This document shows, piece by piece, positions 1-10,618 of a stretch of 64,000 bases of DNA; the first letter of the stretch is position 1; each line of letters starts with the position of its first letter. Below the pieces are notes generated by a model. That model made no database searches. It saw nothing but the letters and a program-made list of their open reading frames with translations, and was not told the DNA's origin. Position numbers and translations under genes: made by a program. Source of the DNA: Catenulispora acidiphila DSM 44928 (GTDB taxonomy: Bacteria > Actinomycetota > Actinomycetes > Streptomycetales > Catenulisporaceae); assembly GCF_000024025.1 (NCBI RefSeq), contig NC_013131.1, forward strand, positions 2,604,001 through 2,668,000, written 5' to 3'.

Positions 1-1136
1 CACCAGCAGGCCGTCGCCGGTCGCGGCGGTCATCTCGGCCAGCGAGGGACCGGTCCCGCCGGGCGTCGCGTCCAGGATCAGGTTGTCGACCCACGGCGCC
101 ACCGGGACCTTCGCCGCCCCCGCGGTCTGCCGGGTGCTGAGCAGCGTGGAGAGCTCGCCGTCCTTGATCCACTCGGTCGGGGCGAGCGCGAGGCCGTTGT
201 CGAACACCGACTCGTAGGCGTTCGAGGAGTACGCCGTCGCGTAAGGAGCGCACTCCAGCCCGGGTGCGTACGGGTCGCTGCGCAGCGTCGCCTTGATCGC
301 CGAGGAGCCCGCGACGTTCTCGCCGAGCTTGGACCCGCCGCCGCTCTTGCTGAACACCGAGCGGCCGTCGAGCGCGTCGCGCAGCGCGGCGTTCCAGTAC
401 GCGTAGATCATCAGATCGGCGACCGAGGACGGCGGCAGGATCGTCTCGTAGCGCCCGGCGGGCAGGTCGATCTTGCGCTTGGCCCACTCCAGGCGGCGTG
501 CCAGATCCTGGCCGGCGGCCACGACGTCCACGTCGGAGAAGTCCGCGGTCGGCACGCCGCTCCACGCCGAGCGGGACCGGTCGCCGGACTTGGCGTTGAG
601 CTGCACCGAGCCGGTGGGCTGCGCGTGCCGCAGCCGCAGGCCGGCCGACGAGCCCAGGTACTGGGTGCCCATGCTGTGCTCGGCGTAGCCGAACAGCAGG
701 TTGCCCTCGGCGCGCGCGGCCGCGAGGGTCTCACCGAGCGCCGGGGCGAAGGAGGAGAACACCGAGATGTCGGTCTGCGCCGGCGGCTCGTCCCAGTCCG
801 CCGAGGAGCGGCCGGCGACCAGCTCGAAGGCGTCCTCGGCGGGCCCGGACTCCTCGGCGGCCTTCTCGCTGGCCCGGACCAGGTCCTCGATGGTGGACAG
901 GTCCACCCCGGAGCGGCCGACCACGCCGGCCGAGGCCGAGGCGGCGCCGGCCGCGCCGTTCTTCACCGAGATCACCGTGACGGACTGCCCGGCCGAGACG
1001 CCGTTGGTGGTCAGGGTGTTGTTGGCCCAGCGCAGGTTGGCGTCGGTCCCGGCGTCCACGAGCACCACGGCGCCGTCGGCGCGCGAGAGCTCCAGGGCCT
1101 TGTCGACCAGCTGCTGCGGGGTGGAGTGCTGGGTGC

Positions 1137-1140
<4 letters not shown>
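1..1140 (-). CDS. tldE: TldE/PmbA-type metalloprotease subunit, partial (3' end off window)
   Basis: This is the non-catalytic partner of the TldD/TldE zinc metalloprotease, which trims leader peptides and unfolded peptides in the cytoplasm. The visible 380 residues begin VSTQHSTPQQLVDKAL and continue as a TldE/PmbA-like protein, including a segment reading SSVADLMIYAYWNAALRDAL. No HExxxH motif is visible, as expected for TldE. The GTG start (1138-1140) overlaps the TGA stop of tldD in a GTGA overlap, so the two genes are translationally coupled. The C-terminus lies beyond base 1. The family call rests on the tldD neighbour and overall similarity. Confidence 0.88.
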
Positions 1141-3520
<2,380 letters not shown>

Positions 3521-3524
3521 AGCA

Positions 3525-4295
3525 ATGGGAATCCTCGAAGGCAAGCGCATCGTCGTCACCGGCGTGCTCACCGACGCCTCCATCGCCTTCCACGCGGCGC
3601 GCATCGCGCAGGAGGAAGGCGCGCAGGTGGTCCTGACCGCGTTCCCGCGGCCCTCGCTCACCCAGCGCATCGCCAAGAAGCTGCCGAACGGCGACGCGCC
3701 GGTGATCGAGCTCGACGTCACCAACGCCGAGCAACTCGCCGGGCTCGCGGACAACGTCAAGCAGCACATGGACGGTGTCGACGGGATCGTGCACAGCATC
3801 GCGTTCGGCCCGCAGGACGCGCTCGGCGGCAACTTCCTGAACACCCCGTGGGAGTCGGTGGCGACCGCGGTGCACGTCTCGGCCTACTCGCTGAAGTCGG
3901 TCGCGATGGCGCTGCTGCCGCTGTTCCCGGAGACCGGCGGCTCGATCGTCGGGCTCGACTTCGACGCGCAGGTCGCGTGGCCGGGCTATGACTGGATGGG
4001 CGTGGCGAAGGCGGCGCTGGAGTCCACCTCCCGCTACCTGGCGCGCGAACTGGGCTCGCGCGGCATCCGCAGCAACCTGATCTCGGCCGGTCCGCTCAAG
4101 ACTATGGCGGCCAAGTCGATCCCCGGCTTCGAGAAGTTCGACGGCGTGTGGGACGAGCGCGCGCCGATCGGCTGGGACCTGACCGACATGGAGCCGACCG
4201 CGCGCGGCATCATCGCGCTGCTGTCGGACTGGTTCCCGCGCACCACCGGCGAGGTCATCCACGTCGACGGCGGCGTGCACGCGATGGGCGCCTGA
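3525..4295 (+). CDS. fabI: Enoyl-ACP reductase (NADH), InhA/FabI type
   Basis: This enzyme catalyses the last reductive step of fatty-acid elongation, reducing the trans-2-enoyl-ACP double bond with NADH. It is a 256-residue SDR with the InhA-type active site Tyr155-x6-Lys162 inside YDWMGVAKAALEST, and it also shares SIAFGP and SNLISAGPLKT segments with InhA. The ATG at 3525 follows the fabG stop by 4 bases, so it is probably translated from the same message. A strong hairpin terminator follows. The stop codon sits in a tandem duplication (GCGCCTGA twice). Confidence 0.94.
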   Translation: MGILEGKRIVVTGVLTDASIAFHAARIAQEEGAQVVLTAFPRPSLTQRIAKKLPNGDAPVIELDVTNAEQLAGLADNVKQHMDGVDGIVHSIAFGPQDALGGNFLNTPWESVATAVHVSAYSLKSVAMALLPLFPETGGSIVGLDFDAQVAWPGYDWMGVAKAALESTSRYLARELGSRGIRSNLISAGPLKTMAAKSIPGFEKFDGVWDERAPIGWDLTDMEPTARGIIALLSDWFPRTTGEVIHVDGGVHAMGA

Positions 4296-4322
4296 GCGCC
4301 TGAGCGTCACCGGCTTGATCAG

Positions 4323-4367
4323 CGGCCGGGTCGGACCCCTTGTTCGTCGAGGGATCCGACCCGGCCG
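4323..4367 (+). terminator. Hairpin terminator after fabG-fabI
   Basis: CGGCCGGGTCGGA (4323-4335) pairs perfectly with 4355-4367. After one mismatch, CCCT/AGGG extends the stem, giving a 9-base loop. There is no long T run, which is common for actinobacterial hairpin terminators. Confidence 0.75.
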
Positions 4368-4514
4368 TTCTCGATAAGTGCGGTCTTGCACCCAGCCGCC
4401 CCCACGCCGCCAAATTCAGGCGAACCTGTCAGTGGTCTCGGCTAAAAAGGAGTCGTACCCGCCGGTGAAGGCGGGGACACCATCAATCTGAGGCCGCCGG
4501 ACCCGCGATATTCG

Positions 4515-4550
4515 CGATATAGCTTGACAGCGGCAGTACGCGTTATATCG
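4515..4550. promoter_or_regulatory. AT-rich promoter and operator region of first MFS gene
   Basis: CGATATA (4515-4521) and TATATCG (4544-4550) form an inverted repeat flanking a consensus -35-like TTGACA at 4524-4529. GCGATAT is also present as a direct repeat just upstream. The A/T content is unusual for this genome. A TATATC hexamer at 4544 could be the -10, though the 14-base spacer is short, as in promoters that need an activator which distorts DNA. Confidence 0.5.
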
Positions 4551-4601
4551 TGTGCTGCGAGCGAACACGAGCTGGGCCCGCGGCCGGCACGGAGGGGAAA
4601 C

Positions 4602-6158
4602 ATGAGCGAGGCGGTGAGCGGTACCGAGGACCTGGTCCTCCCGGTGGCCGAAGCGGTACCCGAGGACGAGCGACCGTCTAAGGGCAAGAAGAAGGATCCG
4701 AGCCAGTCGGCGATTCCGAAGGGCGCGTGGGCGGTGATGTTCACCGTGCTCGGCGCCTCGATGATGGACCTGCTGGACGCGACGGTGATGAACGTCGCCG
4801 CGCCGTCCATCCGCAACGGTCTCGGTGCCTCGAACACCGAGTACCAGTGGATCAGCACCGGCTACGTGCTCTCCTTCTCCGTGCTGCTGATCGCCGGCGG
4901 GCGCCTGGGCGACATAGCCGGGCGGCGCCGGATGTTCCTGATCGGCCTGACCGGCTTCACGATCATGTCCGCGGTCTGTGCCATCGCGCAGAACCCCGGC
5001 GAGCTGATCGCGGCCCGCCTGCTGCAGGGCGGCGCCTCGGCGATGATGATCCCGCAGGGCATCGGCATGATCCGGGAGAAGTTCGGCCGGGAGAACAGCC
5101 AGAAGGCCTTCGCGATCTTCGGACCCTTCATGGGTCTGTCCGCCGCCCTGGGCCCGGTGCTCGGCGGCGCGCTGATCACCTACTCCTCCTGGCGCTGGGT
5201 CTTCGTCATCAACCTGCCGGTCGGCGTGATCGCGCTGTACTTCGCCGCCAAGGTGCTGCCGAAGGTGCACCACAGCGCGGGCACCCGGCCGAAGCTGGAC
5301 GTCATCGGCCTGATCTTCTGCTCGGCCGCGGTCGGTCTGCTGGTCTACCCGGTCATCCAGGGCCGCGAGCACCACTGGGACGCCGGCATCTGGCTGATGC
5401 TCGCCGGGTCGGCCGTGGTGATGGCGCTGTTCGCGGTCTACGCGCGGGCCCGGCACAAGCGGAACCTGGATCCGTTCCTGGAGACCAGCTTGTTCCGTAA
5501 GCGCGCCTTCACCACCGGGACCATGACCATCTTCCTGTTCTTCGGCGCGTGCGCGGCGGCCTTCACCGTCAGCCCGCTGCTGCTGCAGGTCTCCCTGGGC
5601 TGGTCGCCGCTGCGGGCCGGGCTCACCGGCGCGTGGTGGTCGCTGGGCACGATCATCTCGATGGGCGCCGGGCAGGCCTTTGTGAAGAAGACGCCGCGCC
5701 GGGTGCTGCACGCCGGCCTGCTGACGCTGGCCGCGGGCATGGCGCTGAGCGCGTACATCATCAAGCACTACGCGGGCACCACCTTCACGCTGAACGCCGA
5801 GCACCAGCCGATCTGGCACAGCGGGGTGACCAGCTGGAACCTGGCGCCGGCGCTGCTGGTGTCCGGGATCGGCATGGGCCTGGTGTTCGCGCCGTTCTTC
5901 GGTCTGGTGCTGGCCGCCGTGGACGACCACGAACTGGGCTCGGCCAACGGCGTGATCAGCTCCTTCAACCAGCTGGGCAACGCGGTCGCGGCGGCGCTGT
6001 TCAGCACGCTGTTCTTCAACAAGGTCGAGAGCGGCGGCTCGCCGTTCCCCGCCGCCGAGCTGGTGTACTGGCTGGCTGCCGGAATCCTGGTGCTGACCTG
6101 GTTGCTGGCGTTCACGGTGCCGAAGACGGCGCGCAGTGAGGACGAGATCATGGTGTGA
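4602..6158 (+). CDS. MFS drug exporter, DHA2 (EmrB/QacA) family
   Basis: This is a predicted 14-helix proton-coupled efflux pump of the plasma membrane, 518 residues. After a charged, lysine-rich cytoplasmic N-terminus (about 45 residues), the first helix contains MMDLLDATVMNVAAPSI, the DHA2 motif D1 with membrane aspartates. Motif A (GGRLGDIAGRRRMF) follows helix 2, and a motif C-like GPVLGGALI lies in helix 5. ATG 4602 is preceded by GGAGGGG (4591-4597). It stands alone between two strong terminators. The substrate cannot be read from sequence. The operator-like repeats upstream suggest inducible expression. Confidence 0.9.
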   Translation: MSEAVSGTEDLVLPVAEAVPEDERPSKGKKKDPSQSAIPKGAWAVMFTVLGASMMDLLDATVMNVAAPSIRNGLGASNTEYQWISTGYVLSFSVLLIAGGRLGDIAGRRRMFLIGLTGFTIMSAVCAIAQNPGELIAARLLQGGASAMMIPQGIGMIREKFGRENSQKAFAIFGPFMGLSAALGPVLGGALITYSSWRWVFVINLPVGVIALYFAAKVLPKVHHSAGTRPKLDVIGLIFCSAAVGLLVYPVIQGREHHWDAGIWLMLAGSAVVMALFAVYARARHKRNLDPFLETSLFRKRAFTTGTMTIFLFFGACAAAFTVSPLLLQVSLGWSPLRAGLTGAWWSLGTIISMGAGQAFVKKTPRRVLHAGLLTLAAGMALSAYIIKHYAGTTFTLNAEHQPIWHSGVTSWNLAPALLVSGIGMGLVFAPFFGLVLAAVDDHELGSANGVISSFNQLGNAVAAALFSTLFFNKVESGGSPFPAAELVYWLAAGILVLTWLLAFTVPKTARSEDEIMV

Positions 6159-6243
6159 CGCCCAACGGCGATCACACCGGCGGACTGCGGGGGATCGGGG
6201 GGATCCGGGGGAACCCGCGGGGGGAGCAGGAGGGGACGGGGAA

Positions 6244-6284
6244 GAAGGTGGCCCGGCGCGTCATGCGCCGGGCCACCTTCTTTT
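6244..6284 (+). terminator. Strong intrinsic terminator after MFS gene
   Basis: A perfect 16-bp stem, 6244-6259 with 6265-6280, has a 5-base loop (gtcat) and is followed by TTTT. An A-rich left flank (GAAGAAGG) means it could also stop transcription arriving from the right. Confidence 0.93.
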
Positions 6285-6308
6285 CCCGCTCCCGCCTCCT
6301 GCCGGTAG

Positions 6309-6342
6309 CTTGACCTCGAGTTATGCCAGGTACTTGACCTCG
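6309..6342. promoter_or_regulatory. Duplicated CTTGACCTCG element upstream of merR gene
   Basis: CTTGACCTCG occurs twice, at 6309-6318 and 6333-6342, 24 bp apart. The first copy continues as GACCTCGAGTT. This resembles the left half of known MerR/SoxR-class operators (consensus near TTGACCTCAAGT) and lies about 90 bp upstream of the MerR-family gene, so autoregulation is the simplest reading. No clear -10 sits at the usual MerR 19-base spacing. Confidence 0.45.
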
Positions 6343-6427
6343 CCCCAAGGGCGGGCCCGAGGGTGGAGCCCAGGCCGTCCGACGAAGCGGGCGGCCGGAT
6401 TCGAACCGATGAGGACACCGATTCGCG

Positions 6428-7249
6428 ATGCCCGAGTCCGAGATGCTGACCAGCGGCGAGTTCAGCCGGCGCGCCCGGCTTTCGCCCAAGGCACTGCGCT
6501 TGTACGACCAGCAGGGCCTGCTGGTGCCCGACGAGGTGGACGCCGTCAGCCGCTACCGCCGCTACCGCGTCGGCAGGCTGGCCGACGCGCGGCTGATCGT
6601 CTGGCTGCGCCGGCTCGACATGCCGCTGGCCGACGTGGCGCGCGTCCTGGCCGCCCCGGCGGCCGAGCGCGAGGCGCTGGTCGCGGCGTACTGGGAAGCG
6701 GCGGAGGCGAAGTTCGCCGCCCAGCGCTGGCTCGCGGCGCGGGTGCGCGAAGAGGTGTCCGGCCACGAAGGAGCCCATCGCATGACGCAGGAAATCCTGA
6801 CCCGCGACGTGCCGGCGCAGCTGGTCCTCACCGAGCAGCGCCACGTCACCCCCGAAGAACTGCCCGGCTGGATCGGCCAGGCGATGATGCGCCTGCTCGC
6901 CGCGGCCGATCCGGTCGGCGGCCCGGCGGCCGACCCCTTCGTCGTCTACCACGGCGAGATCAACCACGACAGCGACGGCCCGGCAGAGGTCTGCGTCCCG
7001 GTCGACCCGGCGCGCGCGGCGGCCCTGACCGCCCCGACCCGCGAGGAGCCCGCGCACCGCGAGGCCTACCTGCGGATCACCAAGGCCCAGGTGGAGTTCC
7101 CGCAGATCCTGTCCGCCTACGACGCGGTCAGCCGCTGGCTCACCGCCGCCGGCCACACCGCCGCCCTGCCCCCGCGCGAGGTCTACTTCACCGACTGGGA
7201 CGCCGCGGGTCCGGACGACGACGTGTGCGACATCGCGTTCCCGATCTGA
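6428..7249 (+). CDS. MerR-family transcriptional regulator with effector-binding domain
   Basis: A DNA-binding protein of 273 residues. Residues 7-70 form the MerR winged helix (LTSGEFSRRARLSPKALRLY followed by VSRYRRYRVGRLADARLI), then a helical dimerisation stretch to about 115. Residues 118-273 look like a GyrI/BltR-type ligand pocket rather than a metal-binding loop, so a small organic or drug ligand is expected. It sits between two MFS pumps, each with operator-like upstream DNA. ATG 6428 is used. The target pump cannot be assigned from sequence alone. Confidence 0.85.
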   Translation: MPESEMLTSGEFSRRARLSPKALRLYDQQGLLVPDEVDAVSRYRRYRVGRLADARLIVWLRRLDMPLADVARVLAAPAAEREALVAAYWEAAEAKFAAQRWLAARVREEVSGHEGAHRMTQEILTRDVPAQLVLTEQRHVTPEELPGWIGQAMMRLLAAADPVGGPAADPFVVYHGEINHDSDGPAEVCVPVDPARAAALTAPTREEPAHREAYLRITKAQVEFPQILSAYDAVSRWLTAAGHTAALPPREVYFTDWDAAGPDDDVCDIAFPI

Positions 7250-7317
7250 GGACCGCCGGCCGGCCGCGGAGGGGGCGGTCGGCCGGCGGCCCGCGCCGCC
7301 CGCGGCCACCCCTCGTC

Positions 7318-7358
7318 TTGTCAGTCCCCCCCGCTCCCCATATAATTAGCATGGCTAA
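7318..7358 (+). promoter_or_regulatory. Near-consensus sigma-70 promoter with overlapping palindromic operator
   Basis: TTGTCA (7318-7323), a 17-base spacer and TATAAT (7341-7346) make an almost ideal promoter. Overlapping the -10 and the expected start point is TTAGC-ATG-GCTAA (7346-7358), with partial symmetry extending outward. This is the size and style of a MarR operator. The downstream pump is followed by a MarR gene, so this is probably its repression site. Confidence 0.8.
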
Positions 7359-7387
7359 ACTATGTAAGTGACAGAGGGCGGGATCGT

Positions 7388-9133
7388 ATGACTGCGACAC
7401 AAGCTTCCAGCGCGACTGGGAAGGCCGTCCGCGGGCCCGACCATCCGCACTACAAGTGGGTGGCGCTGTCCAACACCACGTTGGGCATGCTGATCGCGAC
7501 GATCAACTCCTCCATCGTGTTGATCTCGCTGCCGGCGATCTTCAACGGCATCAAGCTCGACCCGCTGCAGCCCTCCAACGTCAGCTACCTGCTGTGGATG
7601 CTGATGGGCTACATGCTGGTCACCGCGGTGTTCGTGGTGGCGCTGGGGCGGCTCGGGGACATGTTCGGGCGCGTCAAGATCTACAACTCCGGGTTCCTGG
7701 TCTTCACCGTCTGCTCGATCGCGCTGTCGCTGGACCCGTTCCACGGCGCGATGGGCGCGATGTGGCTGATCGGGTGGCGCGTGTTCCAGGCCATCGGCGG
7801 CGCCATGCTGATGGCGAACTCCGCGGCGATCATCACCGACGCCTTCCCGGCCGCGCAGCGCGGCATGGCGCTGGGCATCAACATCGTCGCGGCGATCGCC
7901 GGGTCGTTCATCGGGCTGGTGCTCGGCGGCGCGCTGTCCGAATGGAACTGGCGCACCGTGTTCTGGGTGAACGTGCCCATCGGGTTGATCGGCACGGTGT
8001 GGGCCTACAAGTCGCTGCACGACACCGGGATCAGACAGAAGGCGCGCATCGACTGGTGGGGCAACCTCACCTTCGCCGCCGGCCTGACCTCGCTGCTCGC
8101 CGGCATCACCTACGGCATCCAGCCCTACGGCGGGCACACGCAGGGATGGACGAACCCCTGGGTCGACGCCGGGCTGATCGGCGGCATCGTCCTGATCGTC
8201 GTCTTCTGCGTGATCGAGGCGAAGATCTCCGATCCCATGCTGCCGATGACGCTGTTCAAGAACCGCGACTTCAGCACCGGCAACCTCGCCAACCTGCTCG
8301 GCGCCATCGCCCGCGGCGGCTTGCAGTTCATGCTGATCATCTGGCTGCAGGGCATCTGGCTGCCGCTGCACGGCTACGACTACAAGGACACGCCGCTGTG
8401 GGCGGGCATCTACATGATCCCGCTGACCCTCGGCTTCCTCGCGGCCGGACCGATCGCCGGGCACCTGTCCGACAAGTTCGGGCCGCGGGTGTTCGCCTCC
8501 GGCGGTCTGCTGGCGATGGCGGCGTCGTTCGCGGGCTTGCTCCTGATACCCACGAACTTCTCCTACTGGGTGTTCGCGCTGCTCATCTTCCTCAATGGCG
8601 TCGGCGGCGGGTTGTTCTCCGCGCCCAACACGTCGCTGATCATGTCCAGCGTCCCGACACGCATGCGCGGTGCCGCCTCCGGTGCGCGCGCCACGTTCAT
8701 GAACGCCGGCATGGTGCTGTCGATGGGCATCTTCTTCTCGCTCATGGTCGCCGGGCTCTCCAGCTCGCTGCCGCACACCTTGTCCACCGGGCTGGCCGCG
8801 CAGGGGGTGCCCGCCGGGACCGCGACGCAGATCTCGCATCTGCCGCCGGTGGCGACGCTGTTCGCCGCGTTCCTCGGCTACAACCCGATGCAGCAGCTGC
8901 TCGGTCCCTCGACGCTGCACGCGCTGCCGGCCTCCAACGCCCAGACGTTGACCGGCCGGGAGTTCTTCCCGCACCTGATCTCAGGTCCCTTCCACGACGG
9001 CCTCATGGTCGTGTTCTGCCTCGCCATCGCGATGGCGGTGATCGGCGCGGTGGCCTCGGCGCTGCCCGGCGCGAAGACCACGCCGGAGCAGGAGGAGACG
9101 GCCGCCGGACAGAGCGCGGCGGCGACCGCCTGA
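7388..9133 (+). CDS. MFS drug exporter, DHA2 family (second)
   Basis: A 581-residue, 14-helix efflux transporter of the plasma membrane. Motif A reads GRLGDMFGRVK after helix 2. The D1 position in helix 1 has Asn (INSSIVLISLP) where the first pump has Asp, suggesting different coupling or substrate. The second half begins near GLTSLLAGITYGIQP. ATG 7388 follows GAGGGCGGG. Transcription should start from the strong promoter at 7318-7346, and a GC hairpin follows the stop. The MarR gene 160 bp downstream is the likely cognate repressor. Confidence 0.9.
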   Translation: MTATQASSATGKAVRGPDHPHYKWVALSNTTLGMLIATINSSIVLISLPAIFNGIKLDPLQPSNVSYLLWMLMGYMLVTAVFVVALGRLGDMFGRVKIYNSGFLVFTVCSIALSLDPFHGAMGAMWLIGWRVFQAIGGAMLMANSAAIITDAFPAAQRGMALGINIVAAIAGSFIGLVLGGALSEWNWRTVFWVNVPIGLIGTVWAYKSLHDTGIRQKARIDWWGNLTFAAGLTSLLAGITYGIQPYGGHTQGWTNPWVDAGLIGGIVLIVVFCVIEAKISDPMLPMTLFKNRDFSTGNLANLLGAIARGGLQFMLIIWLQGIWLPLHGYDYKDTPLWAGIYMIPLTLGFLAAGPIAGHLSDKFGPRVFASGGLLAMAASFAGLLLIPTNFSYWVFALLIFLNGVGGGLFSAPNTSLIMSSVPTRMRGAASGARATFMNAGMVLSMGIFFSLMVAGLSSSLPHTLSTGLAAQGVPAGTATQISHLPPVATLFAAFLGYNPMQQLLGPSTLHALPASNAQTLTGREFFPHLISGPFHDGLMVVFCLAIAMAVIGAVASALPGAKTTPEQEETAAGQSAAATA

Positions 9134-9137
9134 GGCC

Positions 9138-9167
9138 GGTCCCGCGCCGCACGCGCGGCGTGGGACC
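9138..9167 (+). terminator. Hairpin after second MFS gene
   Basis: GGTCCC-G-CGCCGC pairs with GCGGCG-T-GGGACC (9138-9150 with 9155-9167) around an ACGC loop. In RNA the central G.U pair makes a continuous 13-bp stem. There is no T run. Confidence 0.65.
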
Positions 9168-9293
9168 CGCCTGGGGCGCCGGGGGTCGGTAGATTGTGAG
9201 TCGGGCAGTGTGTTTCACTGTGCCCCACTTCCGCCACACCGCTCCGACTCCGTCTCCCGTGCCGCCGCGCCCCGCGCTCCTGTGAAGGACCCG

Positions 9294-9743
9294 ATGAACT
9301 CATCGCCGACCCAGCCCGACACCGAGGTCGCCGCCCGTCTGCGGGTGGCACTGGGCCGCCTGAACCGGCAGCTGTTGCAGCGGCAGTCGGAGGCGAGCTT
9401 CGCGCAGCTGTCCGCGCTGTTCGTGATCGAGAAGTGGGCGCCGATCCGGATCGGGGACCTGGCGCAGCGCGAGAAGGTCGCCGCGCCCTCGATGACCCGG
9501 ACGCTCAGCGGTCTGGTCGCCGCCGGCTGGGTGCAGCGCGAGCCCGACCCGGACGACGGCCGCTCGTTCATGGTCACGCTCACGCCCGGGGGCGAGGCGC
9601 TGATCAGCAAGGTGCGCAAGCAGCGGACCGCCGCGCTGGTGCAGGGCATGGAGCGGCTGACCCCGGCGCAGCTGGAGGCGCTGCACGCGGCCGTGCCGGT
9701 GCTGGAGCAGCTCGCCAGCGAGGTCGAGCCGAAGCAGCGCTGA
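9294..9743 (+). CDS. MarR-family transcriptional regulator
   Basis: A 149-residue winged-helix dimer. The recognition region reads IRIGDLAQREKVAAPSMTRTL followed by the wing PDPDDGRSFMVTLTPGG, where the D-x-R-S/R wing signature is typical of MarR. ATG 9294 is chosen because GAAGGA lies 4 bases upstream, though an upstream in-frame GTG could add about 28 poorly conserved residues. It probably represses the preceding MFS gene through TTAGCATGGCTAA at 7346-7358. The link is inferred from proximity and site type. Confidence 0.87.
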   Translation: MNSSPTQPDTEVAARLRVALGRLNRQLLQRQSEASFAQLSALFVIEKWAPIRIGDLAQREKVAAPSMTRTLSGLVAAGWVQREPDPDDGRSFMVTLTPGGEALISKVRKQRTAALVQGMERLTPAQLEALHAAVPVLEQLASEVEPKQR

Positions 9744-9865
9744 GCCGGTCCTGGATCTGTACCGGACCGTTCCGCGCCGGCACCGAACCGGGCGCCGATC
9801 GAGCCGACACCTCGACGGGACCCCCGGAAGCGCCCTGGCAGGAAAGCGATGGGAGACTGGCTGGC

Positions 9866-10057
9866 ATGACGGCAGCAAGCGAGGAGCCCAAGGTCTCTGT
9901 CCCCGAAACGCCCGCGGACGCCGAATGGCCGCCGCGTGAGTGGCGCGAGGCGCAGCGCGGCACCGGCGCCGGCAGCATGTACCGGCTCCTGGGCCTGATC
10001 GGGCTGATCATGGTGGTCCTGGTGGTGCTGTCCTTCTGGGGCCTGGCCAACGGCTGA
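9866..10057 (+). CDS. Small single-pass membrane protein coupled to sixA
   Basis: A 63-residue protein: a soluble, acidic/Pro-rich N-terminus (PAEWPP-like composition, residues 1-35) and one hydrophobic helix at about 39-59 (YRLLGLIGLIMVVLVVLSFW), ending LANG. Its TGA overlaps the ATG of the next gene (TGATG), so both are probably translated together. It matches no family I can name. The coupling suggests it could tether or accompany the phosphatase at the membrane. Confidence 0.7.
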   Translation: MTAASEEPKVSVPETPADAEWPPREWREAQRGTGAGSMYRLLGLIGLIMVVLVVLSFWGLANG

Positions 10058-10563
10058 TGCGGCACACCCTGATCCTGCTCCGGCACGCCAAGTCCGACTG
10101 GCCCGAGGGCATCGCCGACCATGACCGTCCGCTGACCGCGCGCGGCCGCCGCGACGCCCCGCGCACCGGCGTGTGGCTGGTCGAGCACCACCGCGTGCCG
10201 GACCGTGCCGCGGTCTCCACCGCGCTGCGCACGCAGGAGACCTACGAACTCGCCGCGGAGAAGTTCCCGGCCAGTCCCGAGGTCCTGCTCAAGGACGAGC
10301 TCTACGCCGCCTCGGCGGGGGAGATGCTGGAAGTGGTCCGCGAGACGCCCGAGAGCGTCGGGACCCTGATGGTCGTCTCGCACAACCCCGGCACGCAGCT
10401 CCTCGCTCTCGCGCTGGCCGACGAGACGCGTCCGGAGCTGGTCGCCGAGGTCCGCGCCGGCTATCCGACCAACACGCTGACCGTGCTCGAGTTCGACGGG
10501 GCGTGGGCCGCGCTGGACCCGGGTGCGGCTTCGATCGTGGCTGTGGAGTCGCCGCGCGGCTGA
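10057..10563 (+). CDS. sixA: SixA-type histidine phosphatase
   Basis: A histidine-phosphatase superfamily protein of 168 residues. It has the catalytic LLRHAKSDW (Arg9-His10), the second conserved Arg in the STALRTQETYE segment and the second His in VVSHNPG. SixA removes phosphate from histidine phosphotransfer domains in E. coli. In actinobacteria the substrate is not established, so the functional name is by family. The start is translationally coupled to the small membrane protein. A repeat-rich AT-poor tail separates it from the convergent serB. Confidence 0.85.
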   Translation: MRHTLILLRHAKSDWPEGIADHDRPLTARGRRDAPRTGVWLVEHHRVPDRAAVSTALRTQETYELAAEKFPASPEVLLKDELYAASAGEMLEVVRETPESVGTLMVVSHNPGTQLLALALADETRPELVAEVRAGYPTNTLTVLEFDGAWAALDPGAASIVAVESPRG

Positions 10564-10618
10564 GGCTGCGCGGCGGGGTGCTCAGGGCAGCCCAGGGCAG
10601 TCCAGAGCTGCTTTGAGC

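Noticed and set aside
411-734. Long open frames antisense or shifted to real genes (for example 411-734, 625-1269, 1203-2762, 10461-11996, 23819-27442)
   Set aside because: They are by-products of extreme GC and codon-position bias. Their Arg/Pro/Gly-rich products show no family pattern and overlap well supported genes.
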